Source: CAVWXT01 sp963759115 (GTDB taxonomy: Bacteria > Planctomycetota > Planctomycetia > Pirellulales > Thermoguttaceae). Taken from it: a stretch of 64,000 bases of DNA. The position numbers and the translations under genes were made by a program. Shown one piece after another: positions 1-10,620 of the stretch (position 1 is its first letter; the number at the start of each line of letters is the position of its first letter). Where the stretch lies: contig CAVWXT010000006.1 in NCBI GenBank assembly GCA_963759115.1, positions 620,001 to 684,000 of the forward strand. The letters are read 5' to 3'. The notes under the pieces were generated by a model. That model had not been told where the DNA came from, ran no database searches, and saw only the letters and a list, made by a program, of their open reading frames with translations.

Positions 1-1616
1 TTGTGCAGTGAGATGGACTCGGCGCACGCTGCCGGATTTGCGACAAGAACATCTACACCGCTCGTGGGGTCGACAAACTCCCGTATGATCTCCTCCCGCG
101 TGAGTTCATCGTGAACGTCCGCGTTCTGTATTGGCGTATCGCCATAGATCAGCCGAACGCCGTGTCCAAGGGCGGAGACACGCTCCCGAAGAAGCTTCAA
201 CGTGCGCACGAAGTTAGACCAGATTACGATCTTCTGACCCTGCGCACAAAGTTGCACCACGATCCGAAGTAGTGATTCCAGCTTTGCCGGGGTTTCCAGT
301 TCATCATAATGCTTGATCACGTCGGAAAGTGAAAGGTCCTCCCCAACAAGATTCTCACTGTACTCGGTAACTGCAGTGCCCAATAAGATCGAGTAGGAGA
401 GGCACTGACGCAATCGCGTCATCCGCCCTCGGTGCAGTCGGCTGAGGAGCTCAAAATCCCGACAAAACTCGAACCGAGACAGGTCCATTATTCGGTCTAG
501 AATCGCATCGTAGACCCGTCTCTCGTACTTGTTCATTTGTACGGATATTGGCTCGTGAAAGATTTGGGGCGCAAGCCCCAGGTCTGTTTTGCGCACACGG
601 TAGAACAAGGGCCCAATCGAGGCATCCAACAGTTCCGCCGCGCGTCCAAGTTCCTTGCGCTGTGCGTACAGTTCAATTCGCGTTTTCGTCTCAGAGGGTA
701 TAGGTGAACTCACGGGCCAGAGTACGTCAAACAAGTTGAAAGCATCGGTATACGCCCGGGGGAATGGAGTCCCCGTAAGGATACAGCGCCGAGTCGCGTG
801 TCGGGCCACATTCAGGACTGCGTCCGCCCAAGCACCTCCGAGTTGCTTAATGTAATGAGCTTCGTCAACAACCAGGTAGAATCGCACGCCCTGCACTTGG
901 AAAAGCACGCTGACTCGCTCCCAGTCTCTCTGTAGTGTCTGGAACGTTGTGAGGTAGAGATCGCACGTGGAATCCCTATTCACGAAGTACTTGCTCCGGC
1001 GCGTATCCACATCCCCGCCCGCGAGGATTTCGAAAGTGGGTCTCGCGCCGAGTACGGCTTCGTACTCGACTCTCCATGGCCCGAAGCACGATGGTGGGCC
1101 GACTACAAATAACGAATCAATTTGGCCAAGCTGTCTCAGTCGTTGGAAGACAGCGAGTACGACCGTGGTTTTGCCACTGCCGGGCACAGAAAAGTTTGCG
1201 CCGTTACGTGTACTCAGGAGGTGCAATGCCGCTTTGTATTGATGATCCTTGAGAGGCCGACTAACGCTTGACTGGAGAAATGCGTGAAATTCCATCGCTT
1301 CCTGTAAATCGGGTGTACCGTCCTTCAGGTGCTTGCCTTTCTCTACCGCGCCAGCCATGTCCGAGAAGGCTTCTTCCTGTTCCCGCAAGAGACCCTCTGT
1401 GCCGGATTCCAAATCGTACGAGAGCCCCTCGCGCTTGAAGTATGCAACGAGCTTCGTTGTGAGTTTGGACTCGTCCGCGCCCTCGTACACGAACGCCCGT
1501 CGAGACGGGGCGTAACGAAAGCCCCAGTATGCCAACTGGCTCTCGTGACGCGGCGCGAAATCACCACCATCCGAACGAACAATAAGGCGACGTTCTTCGC
1601 GTGACAGTTGAATCAT
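1..1616 (-). CDS. SNF2-type DEAD/DEAH helicase, C-terminus beyond window
   Basis: Open from ATG at 1616 to the window edge without a stop (538 codons seen). It is a superfamily 2 helicase of the SNF2 kind, an ATP-driven DNA translocase. Visible motifs: Walker A PGSGKT near residue 147, the DEAH box in VVDEAH near 250, LTGTP (motif III) near 280, a helicase C-terminal start at IVIWSNFVRTLKLL, and motif V VLVANPAACAESISLH at the very edge. The ~120-residue N-terminal part before the helicase core has no domain I recognise. Its ATG overlaps the stop of the upstream ParB-like gene by four bases (ATGA), so the two are translationally coupled. Such stand-alone SNF2 proteins often sit in defence or restriction-like islands; that role here is inference. 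The missing part should hold motif VI and any C-terminal domain. Confidence 0.9.
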   Translation of the reverse strand, partial: MIQLSREERRLIVRSDGGDFAPRHESQLAYWGFRYAPSRRAFVYEGADESKLTTKLVAYFKREGLSYDLESGTEGLLREQEEAFSDMAGAVEKGKHLKDGTPDLQEAMEFHAFLQSSVSRPLKDHQYKAALHLLSTRNGANFSVPGSGKTTVVLAVFQRLRQLGQIDSLFVVGPPSCFGPWRVEYEAVLGARPTFEILAGGDVDTRRSKYFVNRDSTCDLYLTTFQTLQRDWERVSVLFQVQGVRFYLVVDEAHYIKQLGGAWADAVLNVARHATRRCILTGTPFPRAYTDAFNLFDVLWPVSSPIPSETKTRIELYAQRKELGRAAELLDASIGPLFYRVRKTDLGLAPQIFHEPISVQMNKYERRVYDAILDRIMDLSRFEFCRDFELLSRLHRGRMTRLRQCLSYSILLGTAVTEYSENLVGEDLSLSDVIKHYDELETPAKLESLLRIVVQLCAQGQKIVIWSNFVRTLKLLRERVSALGHGVRLIYGDTPIQNADVHDELTREEIIREFVDPTSGVDVLVANPAACAESISLH

Positions 1617-3020
1617 GCCTTCTTATGGAGTAGCTTCTTCAGCTCTTTCTCCAGATGATAGATCTGTTCCTCTAATTCTTTCGCACGATTGCTGATATCT
1701 ACCGCGAGTGCGCGGGCTTTCTTGTAGTCTTTTTGGTCTATCAATGTTAGATCCATATCACCGTGATTCAGCTTCTTGTATGCTGCCTCTAGGAGCTCCA
1801 GCGGCGTCTCCCGCTCCTTCTGGCTTTCGTGACCCTTGCAAGCTTTTCTGAGGTGATAGGTAATACGCTGTTTGTATTCTGAAACCCATTTGGCATCGAT
1901 TGCTTCAATGGAGAGAGGCCTCTTCTGTTCGTCGAAACATTGGCTGCTTGGCAAGATTGGCCTTACGTCGTCCGCAATCGTCTTGATCTCCTTTTTCCCT
2001 TCCTTGGTGCCGCAGTACTTGGGCAGATTGCGCATTATCATATGGAGCTTGGGCATATCTGGAACTGTGCGCAGCCGTATGATATCGAAAGCCGCCTCTT
2101 CGATATCACCAATTTCGTCTTCTTCGACGCCACACTCTATGCGTCTCTTTGGATCGTCGAAGTACCTCGAGTGCATATTGCTGTAGTCGATGAAGGCCTG
2201 CCATCGTCCCTCCGGATCTGACATTCCTTTGGAGATCGTTCGATATTGACCTTCGCGTCCGAATTGCCTGAGGTATCTGTCGGCGCACTCCAGAGGCAAT
2301 AGGTATTCGCTCCTACATTTCGTGACGGCCTTCTCCAGTTCCGTTTTGTTTGCCGTAGCGTATTGAGGGTCATCGCGAAGCTGGTCCTCCAACGAAAGGC
2401 CAAGTGCAATCTTCCTCTTAATAGAAAGGGCTCGGTCGAATCCGTAGTACTCTGATCTCCCATCGCTTTGCAGTTGATAGCGATTCTCTATCCTTTCAAT
2501 TTCGAGTAGCGTCGGCGGCCCATCTTCTTCGCCCTTGCCCGGTAGGATCACGACCTTCATGCAGCCGAACGCCTCATTGCCGGGGTACTCCCGATAGAGT
2601 TGCTCCATCACCATCTTGCGTCGGTTACCATTGATTAGAAAACCGTCGCACGTGATGATGGCCGCCTGGAGTTGACCACCATGCAGGATTGACTTTCGAA
2701 GAGAATGCTGGTCTTTTCCGGATCCTTCTGTTCTAGGAACTTGGCGATCTCGGCCTGCATTCCATCATCTCTGTCATCCAACGTCCCAGTGTTTTGTTCG
2801 TAGTCCAGGATATCGGAGGTGATGCGGCCGTTGTCTTTGCGGTACCGAAGGAGTCCGATCGGCACCCTATATACGGTGCAGCTCAAAGCCGTCGTTCCTG
2901 TCTGTTCGGAAGTTGATCACCTCTTTTGACGGCTTGACAGTCGGCCGTTTCCGCTCACGGATCTCTTTCGCAAAGTCTTCGATTATTTCACGGGTCACGG
3001 GCTTTGTGGTTGCGGGCATG
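1613..3020 (-). CDS. ParB/Srx-like protein with coiled-coil tail, two frameshifts
   Basis: Reconstructed from ATG 3020 (preceded by GAGGAG at a good distance) to the stop at 1613. The reading frame breaks near 2875 and again near 2700; the pieces join into one protein of about 468 residues. The middle reads GGQLQAAIITCDGFLINGNRRK, then KVVILP, then a segment LLEIERIENRYQ and FDRALSIKRKIALG. This is the pattern of ParB-type N-terminal domains: a dG-x-INGNRR nucleotide-binding motif followed by the E-R-I-E-N helix. The C-terminal ~35 residues (RAKELEEQIYHLEKELKKLL) form a coiled coil. The longest unbroken reading frame starts at 2614. The gene is coupled by ATGA overlap to the SNF2 helicase. 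ParB-like proteins of this kind occur in plasmid partition but also in defence and DNA-modification operons; the helicase partner favours the latter. Whether the frameshifts are real is unknown. Confidence 0.72.
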
Positions 3021-3797
3021 CTATCTCCTCCACGCTGAGAAGCCGTTACGCTCAGCTAGCCTATGGAACAGTGCAATGTGTACATCATGGCAACATCTCT
3101 CAAGGTGTCCATACCGTATTGGCCTCGTTCCGTCCGTGGACCGGCAGTATACGCACCCACACCGCTAATGACAAGTAGAGGTACCCCCACGGCGTGAGGC
3201 GTGCCTCGATTCCGCGATTTCGGGGCCCACCTGACTTGTCCTTCCGTCATATTTCATGGCACAAAACGCGGGCTTGAAATTGGGCCACGGGACCTGCTAT
3301 GATCTGATTGACAAGCGTTCATGTATCAGCCGCCAACGGCCAATGCAGAGAGGATGGCAGGCGGTTCGGGGTTGCCCCCACCCGATTCCCCTTCCCAATC
3401 CATGCCGCCACCCACGGATCGCTATCATCCTAAACTACCCATACCACGCCGTTTATCAGGCGAATCCCATCCACGCAACACCCCTCTTTCGAGCGTATTG
3501 AACTTACGACTTTGCCGAAAAATCGCAACCTGTTAGCCTATCATCGCTTAGCGTGTGCAACACTTGACGTAAAAAAACAACATACGACGCATGCGTTGCG
3601 TGTTGTATGGCTGTCCGACACAAGGCCGCCTCCGATGAAAACTGACCGCTTGTCGCGTTCCCCAGGCGATTTCAGAGCGTTTCGTGCTCGGCTCCGACTG
3701 GCACGTGCCGGCCTTAATCGGACGGTTGGTCGCTCATGCTACAATTCCGTGGGTATGTGTCGTCCGCCTTCCAACTGCAACCACCAGCCCTATCAAC
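3021..3797. other. Non-coding stretch between divergent genes
   Basis: No credible gene is seen here. It separates the minus-strand ParB/helicase pair from a plus-strand secreted protein, so it should carry both promoters. The only clear structure is an imperfect inverted repeat at about 3581-3609 (outer arms CATAC/GTATG, inner arms ACGCA/TGCGT) just after a run of seven A. Short reading frames in this stretch have no recognisable start signals or motifs. Confidence 0.5.
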
Positions 3798-4831
3798 ATG
3801 CCATCTCGACCACTCGTGCTGTCGTTTCTGTCGCTGATTACTTTGGCCGCCCTGCCCGTGCCCGCGTGGGCCGGCGGGACGGTCCAGTTGGAACTGGTCG
3901 GCGATGCCGAAGGATCGGCCATGCTCTTCCAGGAGTGGGGGCAAGTGCTGGGGCAGGCCGGCATCAGGAACGTCCGCATTCGCGGCGCCCAAGAGACCGA
4001 CCAGGTGGGCATCGAGGTCCGCGGCACGGCCGGCAGTCCGATTTATCTGGTCACGGGAATCATCGTCTCCCGCGACGAGCTGCTCTTGCCGGGCGGGCGG
4101 TTCCGACGCTCCGACATGGCCCGCCTGACCCAATGGCTCAAAGACCTGGCCGATCGCGGGCCGGCGGTCGGCAAGGAGGAGAAGTCGGCCTTCGGGCTCT
4201 CTCCTGCCCAGTTCCAGAAGGTTCGGGCCGATTTGGCCACCTCCGTAGGTTCCGCCACCCAAGGCATGACCCGTGGGCAAGTCGTCCAAGCGATCGCCGC
4301 CCGGCTCAAACTGCCGCTGAAATTGGATGACGACGTCGTTCAGTCGCTGGGCGACAACAAGGTGGCGGAGGATCTCAACGCGTTTGCCTGCGGCACGGCG
4401 TTGGCCTACGTGTTGCGTCCGGCGGGCTATTGCCTGGTGCCGCGAGCCACGGGCGGCGAGGCGATCTACGCCGTCGTCAAGGCCCAGCCCAAGCTCGAGG
4501 TTTGGCAGGTTGGCTGGGCGCCGGCGAAGCCGATCAACGAAACGCTGCCCGGCTTATTCGAGACGCGTGACGTGAACGTGCAGAACGTGTCGGCCGCCAC
4601 CGTTTTGGAAGCGGTCGGCCAACGCGTGGAGGCGGCGGTGCTGATCGACCACAACGCGATGGCGCGGCACAACATCGACCCGGTCAAGGCGATGGTCACG
4701 CTCCCCGCGCCAAGACGACCTACAGCCTGGCCCTGCGGAAGCTGCTCTTCCAGGCGGGAATGAAGTACGAGGTGCGGTGCGACGAGGCCGGCAAGCCCTT
4801 TCTGTGGATCACCTCGGTCAAACCCGGCTAG
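3798..4831 (+). CDS. Secreted protein of unknown function with two STN-like repeats, frameshifted near 4704
   Basis: Start chosen at ATG 3798 because it begins a clean signal peptide (MPSRPLVLSFLSLITLAAL, cleavage after AWA); an upstream in-frame ATG at 3684 would bury it. One base appears lost in a C-run near 4704; after correction the protein continues as RAKTTYSLALRKLLFQAGMKY and ends ...WITSVKPG at 4831, about 344 residues. Two segments, around residues 165-225 and 275-344, look alike: a lone LxLKLDDDVV or LIDHNA strand followed by LAYVLRPAGY or LRKLLFQAGM and a terminal strand. This resembles the short N-terminal (STN-type) domain of secretins and TonB receptors, but I cannot name a family. 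It converges on the next gene with a gap of about 30 bases. Localisation is probably periplasmic; function unknown. Confidence 0.65.
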
Positions 4832-4862
4832 GTTGTCCAATCGAGGATTGCCCAATGCGTGC

Positions 4863-7800
4863 TCACCAGCGGAAGAAACGATACGGGTAATCCCATTCCT
4901 CGGGCTGGTCGAGATACAGGCCGTCCAGCCAACGTTTCTCCGCTTTCGCGGCATCCACAGGGCTGTTGAAGCGGGCCAACACCGGCGTGGCGCTCTCGAT
5001 GCCTATGTTGCCCAGCAATCGCGTCACCAGGAAGGAAGCGCGGCGGAAGGTCTGCTTCACGTTGTGCCGCTCCTTGCCGTAGTCGAACTGCCAGGGCACG
5101 AGCTGACAGAAGATGACGTTGGCACCGTCGGCCTTGGCCAGCACGCCATCGCCGACGATCGCAGCGCCCGCCGACACCAGGGGCAACTCTCGCGGGTCGC
5201 GGTTTTGGACGTCTGCCGGCCCGACGCCTGCGAGCGGCGACGATGCGGCAAACGGCTCGAAGTAGGCGGCGATGTGTTCGGCCTTGGTCATGACAACGTT
5301 GGGCAGCAACGGTTTGACGTCCGCCTGGTCGAGTCCGATCGCCAGGAGGCGTCCGCCCGCACTGAGCCACTCGCCGATGGCTGCCGCGTTGGCCGACAGT
5401 TGTTGGCCGGCGCCAGGGCCGGCGACGAGGACCTGCTCGGGCGTGAGCTTGCCGCCCGCGTAGGGGCTTACCGATACGCCGGCCTTCTCCAGGTGGCTCT
5501 TGCCGGCCGGATCGCCTACGTAGAGGGCTTGCCGGCCGGGCGAAGGTTTCCACTGGGATACGTACTGAATCATGTTCCTTACCAGCCGCTCGGCGGCCGG
5601 GTCGCTCTCCGTGCGCCCGGTGACGTCCATCTGGCAGAACAACGCCATCCCCCGGCCTTCGCGGTATTCCATCAGCGGGCTGTATTGCAGGCTATAGCCG
5701 CCATCGATAAGGGGCAGGAAATTGCCGCGGGCCGGTTTCTCGATGAGCACCGAAGCCACGTTGCCCCGATTGCCGCACCGCCAGATCCGCGTCACCGGGA
5801 TATCGCACCACTTCACGGTCGGGCGCCGGCAAAGACCCGGTCGTTCATCTCGTACTTCATCCGGGGCGGCGAGGATCGTCGCCTCGCCGCGCCAGTCGCG
5901 GAGGTTTTCGGCGTCGAGTCCGGCCAAGAGCGGATGGTCCGCCACCCGCTTATAGGCGTAGCGCAGGCCGTACTCCACGACGCGGAGGCCCAGCCGCTTC
6001 TCCAGAACCTCAGAGGTTTGCTCGAACACGATCACCTTCAGGCCCTTCTTGACACCGGCCAGGTTCGGCCCCGGGAAGTCGGGCGTCAGCGCCGCCTTGC
6101 CGATGATCAGGACGTCGTAGCCGGAGAGGTCGGCTCCCGCGTCGACCGGCAGGCACTCTATGCCCAAACCACCGAGCAACTTGCCCGTCTCGCCCTTAGG
6201 GTCCCAGAGCGCGATCTTGGCGGCCGGTTTCGTGACGGAGGGCGGCGGCAGCACGTGGATCGCGAACGAGTCCTTCTGCGTCTCGCCGTTGCTGAACGTG
6301 ACGGTGGCGCTGAGCTCGTACTTGCCGGCGCCAGCCCGGCCGGCAACTCGAAGCGGAGCGGAATGCGCACCTGTTGGCCGGTCGGCACGATGACCGTCTT
6401 CTTGCCGGTCGCGGCCTGCGGGAGGTTCAACAACCAACCGCAATCGCAGGAGACGGTCTCGCGACAGTTGTTGATGATGATGAGTTGCTTTTCGACCGTT
6501 TCGCCGGCTAGGAAGTTATGGTCCTTGCTGGTGAAACGGGCCGGCTTGCCGCCGATGTAGGCCAACAGCGGCCTGTCGTTGCGAATGATCGCCTGGGCGG
6601 CAGGAGTGGCAATCCAGTCGGATCGAGGGAACTGGGGATCCAGGTCCATCCGTCCGTAACGCTCGGCAAAGTCCGGGCTGAAACCTGGCCGCTGGAGGTT
6701 CTCCCAATCGACGGTGTACTCCATGCGGTCGTTGTCCTTGCCCTCGCGGAGATGCCAATAGGGCCGATCGTTCCAGGCGCAGTTTGCCGACACTTCCCAG
6801 GTGCGGAAGGCCCGCCACTCTTGGCCGATGTGCATCGCCCAGACCGGGTCGCGCTCTCCCAGGCCTCCGCCTACGTAGTTGTAGGGAATGCTCCCGCCGC
6901 GCCAAACCTCGCCGGCCCGAAACCGTTGGGCCTCCCAGCGGAGGTTCGCTTTGTCATGCTCGCTGATCTTGTAGGCCTGGTCGCCGAGGAATTGCGAGTC
7001 CCACTCGGCCAGGCAAAACTCCCACGGCACCGGTTCGGTGCCGAACGATCGCTTGCCCTTGTACCAGCCCTTGTAGGTCGCCCAATCCATGGTCCAAGGC
7101 GTGCCGAATTCGCACATCATCATCGGCTTCACGCCTTTGGTAGCCCAGTGCTCGAACCAGTCTTCCATTTCCTGGATCGCCAGCCAGTTCGAGTAAAAGT
7201 TGCTCGTGTGCATCGAGCCGAGGTTGCCCGAAGAATGGTGGTAGATGACGCGGCTGGAGTCGGCGCGGCGGATGATCGCTTCGGCCCGCAGCGCCAGGTT
7301 GGCGGTCTCTTGGGCCCTGGGGCTGCGGGGGTTCGCGATGCCATCGATCATGTCGGGATTCATGTCGTCGGTGTAGCCGGTGCCGTTGTGGCTGGTTGCG
7401 TAGCACACGACCGACGGATGGTTCTGCGCCACACGCGCATAGAACTCGGCATGGTGGGCATAGCCGTTGCTCTGGTCGGCGTCGGGCTTCTCCCAATCAT
7501 ATTCTCCAAAATGCGGCTGCGAGAGCGAGATCAACATTCCCACGTCGTCCGCGGCCCGCAGAATCTCCGCAAAACCCAGGTGGGCGCCCGGCGCGCAACT
7601 GAAGTTGTGGGGAGGGACGAAGTTGATGCCGAAACTCTGCAACCGCAGCATGCTCTCCTTCGCCGCCTCGTAGTTTGCCCACGCTGCTCCCGTATTCGCA
7701 TTATCATACGGACAGAGGGAGAGGAAGATGCGCGTGCCGTTCAGATAGAAGTCACGGCCGTCGATCCAGAACTCGCGGAAGCCGAAATGTTCGGGAAGAG

Positions 7801-8776
7801 CAGTGTCCAGCGTTCGATCGCCGCCTTGCAGCGAGACGGTGACATCGTACATGTTCTGTGGCGTGTGGGTATCCCAGAGCTTTTCAGGCTTCCACCGCTC
7901 GGTCACGGCGATGCGTCCGCCCTTGAGGTCGTCTGCCTTGAATGGCTTGCTCGTGAACTCTGTTACCTTGCTTCCTTTGTCGGTGATCACGGAACGAAGC
8001 GAATACTGCGAGCCTGGATCGAGGTTCTTGAGCGCCGCGTTGAAGGTAATCTCTCCCTTGCGGAATGATGTAACCACTTTCACGTCGCCGATGCGTGCGC
8101 CGGATGGCTCGCCGAGGAGATAAACGTCTCCGCACAGGCCACGCCGGGCCACCGCGGCCCGTGCCTTTCGCGGCGCATTGCTGTCGCTGAACACGGCTAC
8201 GACGTCGTTCAAGGGGAGAGCTGCCACCTTCAGAGTGAGCACGTGTTTGCTGCCCGGCGGACACATCGAGGTAAGGTCTACTTCGCCCGACGGGAACAAG
8301 ACCTCGCCCGCTTTCTTGCCGTCCACGTACACCACGGCCTTGGAATTCAGGTATTCCAAAGTCATGGCAATGCGACGGCCGGTCCAGTTGTTCGGCACGC
8401 TGATTTCGCGCTCGTACCAGGCGGTGGCGATGCCGCCCAGCGATTTATCCTTCCAGTTCGGATGAGCGTAGACTCGCTGGCTGTTCTTGAGCCTGCCGCC
8501 GCCGCTGACGGGCCAGTTGCCGGGGACCTTGAAATAACCCCAATTCCCGCTCGGCGGCTGGTCGCTGTTGGCCTCGCCCGGCTGCCACCGCCACAAACCG
8601 TTGATGCAGATCCGCTCACGCGCGGGCGTCGTCTCGTGGTAGGCCTTACTCAAGTCCCAGACTGCCGTCACACCCGGCGGCAATGGTACGGCGGGCTGAT
8701 CCTGGCAAACGCCCGCGCTGACAGCCGCCACGACGTACAGAAAGACAATCATCGCAACTGGCCGATGGGCTCTCAT
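4863..8776 (-). CDS. Secreted GH2-like glycoside hydrolase with C-terminal GATase-like domain, one frameshift near 6340
   Basis: About 1,304 residues. Start at ATG 8776 is set by AAGGAG eight bases upstream and by the signal peptide MRAHRPVAMIVFLYVVAAV. Next comes the GH2 sugar-binding jelly-roll (YFKVPGNWPV, WYEREISVPNNW), an immunoglobulin-like domain, then a TIM barrel (GTRIFLSLCPYDN, HPSVVCYATSHNG, MMMCEFGTPW). A base is missing in a G-run near 6340; beyond it the protein continues as KYELSATVTFSNG and ends with a domain resembling class I glutamine-amidotransferase or beta-galactosidase trimerisation folds (LSGYDVLIIGKAAL). The family hydrolyses beta-linked sugars outside the cytoplasm. 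The nucleophile Glu in MMMCEFG is present, but the usual acid/base Asn-Glu pair reads Asn-Gly (SHNGTG), so it may be inactive or use another residue. The long plus-strand reading frames over this gene are antisense artefacts. Confidence 0.8.
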
Positions 8777-8877
8777 GGCGCACTCCTTGGATGGGGAGAC
8801 AGGAGGCAAACAGAACGGCTAAGGCGAGGTTGGATAACTCGTCCTGCCCATGTAATCACGTTACACTGACGCGAAAC

Positions 8878-9738
8878 CTACTCAGTGGACCGCGAGGGAA
8901 AATCCAGGATGCGGAGCGGGTCCTTGATGATGCCCTCCCTGATCACCACGTGAGGCTCGTAGCTGTCCCTGCCGGCTTCAATGTACTGCCTCTTGACCTT
9001 GATGGGCACTTCGATTCGGTAGGGCCTGCAATTGGGAATGGCGGCGATCGCCCGCTTGGCGCCCTCGTAGAGCGCCTTGCGAGTCTCCTCGAAGGGATAG
9101 AGCACGGCGGCTTCTCGGCCGATGCCTTTCTTGACGGCCACGGTGACGGTGCCGTCGCCGAAGAACTTCCGCGCCTCGCGGCACACGGCCTCGTCGCCGG
9201 TGACCATGATCGGCGGCACGCCGTAGGCGCCGGCAATGATCGCCAACTGGGCAATCTCGCCCGATTCGACGCCGTTGTACCAAACGCGGTTCTCGGTCTT
9301 CGAGTTTTGCGTGTGGTTGAGCACTCCGTCGGGCGTGCCCATCATGGCGTGAAAGCCGAGCAGCACGAGGCCGGCGTAGGTCTTGTCGAAGCCGCCCATT
9401 TCCGGTTTGGGTTTGCCCGTGGCATATTTCGCCCCCGGCTCCATGAGATGCGGGATGACGGCCTGGTTGCCGTGACCGTCGTGGACGTAGATTTCGGTGG
9501 CGCCGCCGTCGCGGAGGCCGCGGACCACGGCGGCCAGGTCGCCCATGAAATACTCCCGCGCCTCGCGGGCCAGCGGCGTGTCGGTCTCGCGGGTCTGCGA
9601 GAACTTGTACACCCCGCTGATGCCCTCCAAATCGGTGTTGACGTAGATCTTCAACTGGTCGGCCGCCCGGCTGGGCGCAGCCAATACTACAAGCAGAACC
9701 ACCAGAGACAACCACCGCAACGGCAATCTGACGAACAT
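8878..9738 (-). CDS. M55 family D-aminopeptidase-like protein (DppA-type), secreted
   Basis: 286 residues. Start at ATG 9738, seven bases after GGAGG, giving the signal peptide MFVRLPLRWLSLVVLLVVLA ending in SRA-A. M55 peptidases are zinc-dependent D-aminopeptidases. The family's metal-binding pattern is visible: NTDLEGISG near the mature N-terminus (Asp and Glu), EIYVHDGHGNQ (His), GFHAMMGTPDGVLNHT (His), and the later Glu in GDEAVC. Unlike cytosolic Bacillus DppA this copy is exported. It lies about 100 bases downstream of the GH2-like gene start on the same strand, with a palindromic repeat separating it from the amidohydrolase upstream. It may act on cell-wall or dietary D-amino-acid peptides; the substrate is not visible from sequence. 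Confidence 0.85.
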   Translation of the reverse strand: MFVRLPLRWLSLVVLLVVLAAPSRAADQLKIYVNTDLEGISGVYKFSQTRETDTPLAREAREYFMGDLAAVVRGLRDGGATEIYVHDGHGNQAVIPHLMEPGAKYATGKPKPEMGGFDKTYAGLVLLGFHAMMGTPDGVLNHTQNSKTENRVWYNGVESGEIAQLAIIAGAYGVPPIMVTGDEAVCREARKFFGDGTVTVAVKKGIGREAAVLYPFEETRKALYEGAKRAIAAIPNCRPYRIEVPIKVKRQYIEAGRDSYEPHVVIREGIIKDPLRILDFPSRSTE

Positions 9739-9762
9739 CGCTGTACCTCCAATTGGCCAAAA

Positions 9763-9822
9763 TGTAGCGTGCGTGAAACGCACCAATCACAACTGCGAGC
9801 GGTGCGTTTCGCGCACCCTACG
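9763..9822. repeat. Inverted repeat between two minus-strand genes
   Basis: Arms at 9763-9784 and 9801-9822 read as near inverses (GTGAAACGCACC against GGTGCGTTTCGC) around a 16-base loop. It looks like a dispersed REP-like palindrome and could fold in RNA downstream of the amidohydrolase gene. Confidence 0.6.
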
Positions 9823-9831
9823 CGAGATTCA

Positions 9832-10620
9832 TTACGCCTTGGCGCCCAACAGGCGTTGGGCGTTCTCGTGTTCCAGGACCTTGCGCTGGGCATCGGCCAG
9901 CCCGGCCTCGCGCACCTTGAGCACGGCCGACTCTAGCGAAAACAGGGGCAGGTGGGAGCCGAACAGCACCTGGGAGGGCGGCACGGTTTGGAGCAGCCGG
10001 GCCACGCCGCCGACGCCTTCCCGCGTGGCGATCTCGAACCAGATCCGATCCAGGGCGCCCAGCGCCTTGAGATCGCGGTCTTGCAGCGTCGACATGCTGT
10101 TCAACAACACCACGCGAAGCCCCGGCCGGGCCTGGACCAACGCGGCCAGCGGCTTGGTGTCGACGTCGGGGATCTGCATCAGCCGATGCTGCACCCGCGT
10201 GTCGTCCATCCGCACGGCAAGTTGCACGATGAGGCCCCGCTTGGCGGCCAGGTCGAACAATTCGGCCGCGACCGGCTCGTCCAGTTTGTAGCCGTGGTAG
10301 TTCGGGTGCAACCGGATGCCCGGCATGTGGTGGTCTTCGGCACAGCGGCGGACGTCGTCCTGCCAGTCGGGCAGCATGGGATTGATGGCGCCGAAGGGCA
10401 CCAGTTTGACCCGGCTTTCCTCGCGGCAGGCGGCGGCCAACCGCAGGTTGACGCCGGCGATGTCGCGGTGGAACAGCCCGTCGAGGCTGCCCACCCACGC
10501 CTGCTGCACGCCGAACTTTTGATATTTGGCGACCAGCGCGGGCAATTCGTCGCAGGGGGTGCGGCGGAAGGGCCAGCGGGAGAGGTCGGCGTTGACGTCG
10601 ATGATCAGGCTTTCTTCCAC
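9832..10620 (-). CDS. Amidohydrolase_2-type TIM-barrel metal hydrolase
   Basis: 262 residues starting at GTG 10620; no in-frame ATG lies upstream before the frame loses start codons, and the ribosome site is weak. The N-terminal strand IIDVNADLSRWPFRRT aligns with the usual IDxHxH entry of the family, but the HxH motif is not present in canonical form (NAD). Further on, GIRLHPNYHGYKLD holds the barrel histidine, and VLFGSHLPLF corresponds to the terminal GSDxP strand with His in place of Asp. Members hydrolyse or decarboxylate small carboxylates and lactones; loss of several metal ligands makes a different activity, or none, plausible. It probably shares an operon with the downstream DppA-type gene. 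Confidence 0.7.
   Translation of the reverse strand: MEESLIIDVNADLSRWPFRRTPCDELPALVAKYQKFGVQQAWVGSLDGLFHRDIAGVNLRLAAACREESRVKLVPFGAINPMLPDWQDDVRRCAEDHHMPGIRLHPNYHGYKLDEPVAAELFDLAAKRGLIVQLAVRMDDTRVQHRLMQIPDVDTKPLAALVQARPGLRVVLLNSMSTLQDRDLKALGALDRIWFEIATREGVGGVARLLQTVPPSQVLFGSHLPLFSLESAVLKVREAGLADAQRKVLEHENAQRLLGAKA

Noticed and set aside
4833..6560. 575-codon plus-strand open frame
   Set aside because: It lies antisense to the GH2-like gene, has no motif or ribosome site, and is a by-product of G/C-rich third codon positions.
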